DNA of 64,000 nucleotides from NCBI RefSeq assembly GCF_008831285.2, contig NC_045142.1, positions 749,001-813,000 of the forward strand. Direction: 5' to 3'. Under the pieces are notes generated by a model. It saw nothing but the letters and a program-made list of their open reading frames with translations, did no database searches and was not told the DNA's origin. The translations under genes and the position numbers were made by a program. Below are positions 60,835 to 64,000 of this stretch, one piece after another. The number at the start of each line of letters is the position of its first letter. Position 1 is the stretch's first letter. This DNA comes from Nymphaea colorata. Lineage: Eukaryota > Streptophyta > Magnoliopsida > Nymphaeales > Nymphaeaceae.

Positions 60835-63800
60835 TCTTTCTGGTTTTGACTAAGACTGAGGAATCTAATTCTTGGCGGTGCAGCTTGAGTATGCCTGGTT
60901 TGGAAGTAAAATAAGATACCCATTTATTTAACCGTGGCATGGAAGGAACTTGTGCATTTGATTTCTCTGTAATTTGAACTGCATGCCTGTGCAAAGATAT
61001 GGCTTCTTTTTCTGAAAAGTAGAAGATGATGCTATTCTTGAAAATTAATCAATCCTTTTTTTTTTAATTTATGGTCTCTCATTAAATTAAAGTATTTTGA
61101 CTTAATTTGCTTTAAAGTATTACAAATATATTAAATGAAAAGTTTTTGCATGCTGGCGTTAATTTTTTATAGTATACTCATTTTATAAAGGAAATCACTT
61201 CTAAAATGGTTTCTTCCCTGACCTAGTGCCGATAGGCTCAACCTAAACTCTACCTCCTTCAGTTATTGGTTCCAAGGCTGCTTTGAAACGTGGGTGATGT
61301 AAAAGTACATTATTTCTCCATAAATGGAATCGCCCGGTGAGCAAAGAGATAGATTCATGAATATCCATTTACATAGCTAATTGCATAGGGCTTGAGAAAT
61401 ACATATAACAGCTTCAGTTTACAAAATAATTCACCAGCAAGTTTCATAAATTACAAAAAAGTTAAACTTAATACATTTAAGAAGACTATTTTATTTTTAA
61501 ACCATACCTAAAGAAAAGAAGAAAATCAAAACTAGCAAAAAACATGTGAATTGTGAAAAACCCTTTACTTGAACGTATTCCCTTTTCTATTAAGAGCAAG
61601 ATGGTTTTCTTTAAATGGTTTCCAATGATTGAATTCGCTTGTGCATTGTATTGTGAACTTAAGTGGGTCAGATCTTCATGAATACATCTAAGGTCAAGTG
61701 ATTTTTTTTGTAAATTCTGAATAATTAATTACTAATATTTTAGAAAATATAACAGGTAAGTATCCACCTGACATAAAGAAAGAGCATCGGCCGAAAGATA
61801 ATAGGAAAAACTAAAGACGATTTTGAACATGAAAAGTACTGAAAGAAGATCTAAGAAAAAAAAAGCAATATAATGCATTTAAAAAAAAAAACATACTTTA
61901 GGAGTTGTTTGGCAGCAGGAAGCGACCCCAGGTAGATACTTTCCGCTGAACTAACTTCACATGCACAGTAAGGTTGGATCTACCAAAAATAAAATTTAAC
62001 TTGATGATCCAGAAAAAGGGCACTTCATTTGGTGCCTTTTTATCAATTGGATGACTGTCTCGTAAAGAAAGAAATGAAATTCAAATGAGTGGTAGGTGTC
62101 TAAAGGTTGTTGCTCATATATGGAAAGGGATGCCTTAAAATTGAAGGGGGAGCCCCACTAAATCTTAGCAATATATGCACCAAGAGACAAGGGAATCAAT
62201 TGGCCCATAAAGTCTAATCCCCAGTTCAAGTAATGGAAGCAAAGACATCTTTCTAGTAGATCAGGCTTCAAATAAATAAAATTCTTCAACTGAACTCCTT
62301 TGCATTTACTAAAAGGGATGCTGGATCAACCTTTAAGCAAAAAAATGCCTTCAGTTTGAACACCTTAATCTGTAATCAGATTAAGTATAAAAGGTTATGT
62401 GTCAGCTAAGAAGATGTGCGAATGAAGGTTTCAACGGATGCAAAACCCAGAAATCTGAACTAGAAACAGACGCCATAGTCTGAGTCTAGATCTGTCAACG
62501 AAGATGGAGTAAAACCAGAGTGAACTTAATTTACCGGCCTGTTCGCTCCATTGTCACTGAAAACGAGTTTTATTTGAAAAACAAAAAACGAAAATAAGCC
62601 AGCCGAAAAAATGGGGAAAGATACGTTTTTTTGAAAAAAAAAACCGTCAAAATGGAAAAAAAGGGAAAAGTATTATTTGTGTTTATTCATTTTTTCCTTT
62701 GCATTTTCACGTTTTTTTTCTTTCTTTTTTTTATTGCAGACAAAATTTGTGAGAATGGTTCGATCAGCTTGGGTGCGGACTTGAGAACGATCTTTAAATA
62801 GAGAAAGGTCAATAATTCGATGAGGCAAGTATCTTGGCATAAACTTATTAAGGCTTGCCTCACCCAAGACTGCTTGTTTATATTCCACTAATCTGTATCG
62901 ATTCCATTAAACTAGCAGATGTCTGTGGTAATGAACTCTTATCTTCATCTACAGGTAGCCTCCCTGCAAATGATAAGTTCACGAGGAGTTAGCAAAATTA
63001 ACGAGAGAACAAGTTGTCATGAGTTATAGCCATATCACGACCCTTTTTTAGAGCCAAAACTTCCTTGTGGTTAGAATCAACAACATAAGAAAAAGAAGAC
63101 ATCACAAATTTAGAATTATAATAACAAACGAGGAAAAAAAAAGGCCCTTTTCCCATGGAAGTAAGCCTTTTAGGCTGAACTTTGTATATTGTTGCCCTCA
63201 TAAATCTCTCTTCACTTCTACAATTTCGAATTTTAATTCCACCAAAATGAAAGTTTCAAGGATGCAAGAAGCTTTTGCTCCAGAGTTCACCACTGTCAAG
63301 AAACAGATCTTAAAGTCTATAAGACACCAATGTAGGCATGTCCTTACTCTTAGAGTGGTTCCCTTTTCCCCGAAAGAAATTAAAGATCTATAGTTTCTAT
63401 TTCCCCTTCTTTTGATACTGAAGCTGATCAGGAAACGTGAACAGAATACCAAAGAACGTTCAAGACGAAATGCGGAACTTAGATGAGAAATTGAGAGAAT
63501 ATTGAAAATGTACGTGAATCTAGTGCACGCTCTAGATGAGAAAACGAGGGAGTTAATGAAAATGTCTTTGATTCTACTGCTCTCTTCTCACTTTTTTTAT
63601 TTTTTCTAAAAGAAACCCGTTTTGAAGTATAGTTACTGTAATTACTTCTATTTTTTGAAACGTGTATCAGTCAATAATCAGCATAGCAAATTATACTTGA
63701 CACCTTGCATGCTGTGTTCATCCATTACATGCACATATCTTCCTGGCAGTAGGGCTGCAAACACACCACCATTTGAGATATCCAGATTTGGACATGCATA

Positions 63801-64000
63801 TTAGCCAAGCTAAACATTTTCTAATTTAGCGTTTTTCAGATGCTGACGAATTCTGGATCAATATTTTAAGTTGCACATGCCATTTAGGTGGCAATGGCAA
63901 TAAACTCATGGCTACTTCATACTAGTCTTTTATGCTAACATCGGGTTTTTTAGTAGATTGTAATGTCGTCTCCCTGATCGCCATTTAAAAAAGATCTTAA
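58001..64000. other. Intergenic, no gene recognised
   Basis: AT-rich sequence with TA runs near 58838-58855, 59239-59254 and 60811-60833. All open frames are short and lack family signatures. Nothing continues a gene past the right edge of the window. Confidence 0.4.

Overview
The window is nuclear DNA from a flowering plant. It is AT-rich, the genes have many GT-AG introns, intergenic space is long, (CT)n, (GT)n and (TA)n tracts are common, and there are many small non-coding inverted-repeat (MITE or foldback) elements. The species cannot be fixed from the sequence. Nothing suggests bacterial, viral or organellar DNA. Exon joins were worked out by hand from reading frame, splice signals and remembered family sequences.

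Layout. 1-2.4 kb: intergenic, with a tRNA-like SINE near 0.74 kb. 2.6-6.3 kb (+): six-exon histidine-containing phosphotransfer protein (AHP) of cytokinin two-component signalling. 7.3-7.8 kb (-): two exons of an ENTH/epsin-type gene, probably a truncated pseudogene. 8-24.5 kb: a repeat-rich block with two degenerate copies of the AHP 5' leader and intron 1, a foldback with 217-bp arms, a MITE family in three copies, segmental direct and inverted duplications, two more foldbacks and a CACTA-type terminus. 25.1-32.0 kb (+): trehalose-6-phosphate phosphatase (TPP) with G-box, TATA box, a spliced leader with uORFs, and a perfect 95-bp inverted repeat in an intron. 34.5-35.7 kb (+): two-exon gene for an acidic 379-aa protein of unknown function. 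39.8-42.2 kb (+): three-exon gene for a plant-specific 223-aa protein. 43.8-44.5 kb: MITE-like element. 49.6-52.5 kb (-): eight-exon ankyrin-RING E3 ubiquitin ligase of the XBAT31/XB3 type. 53.4-64 kb: no convincing gene.

The genes are independent transcription units, and nothing indicates a cluster acting in one pathway. AHP (phosphorelay), TPP (trehalose-6-phosphate sugar signalling) and XBAT31 (ubiquitin ligase) are standard plant signalling genes. I found no undescribed multi-gene system. The most notable observations are the dispersed copies of the AHP 5' region, the perfect intronic hairpin in TPP, the likely GC-AG intron in TPP, the leader uORFs and the unrecognised 379-aa gene.
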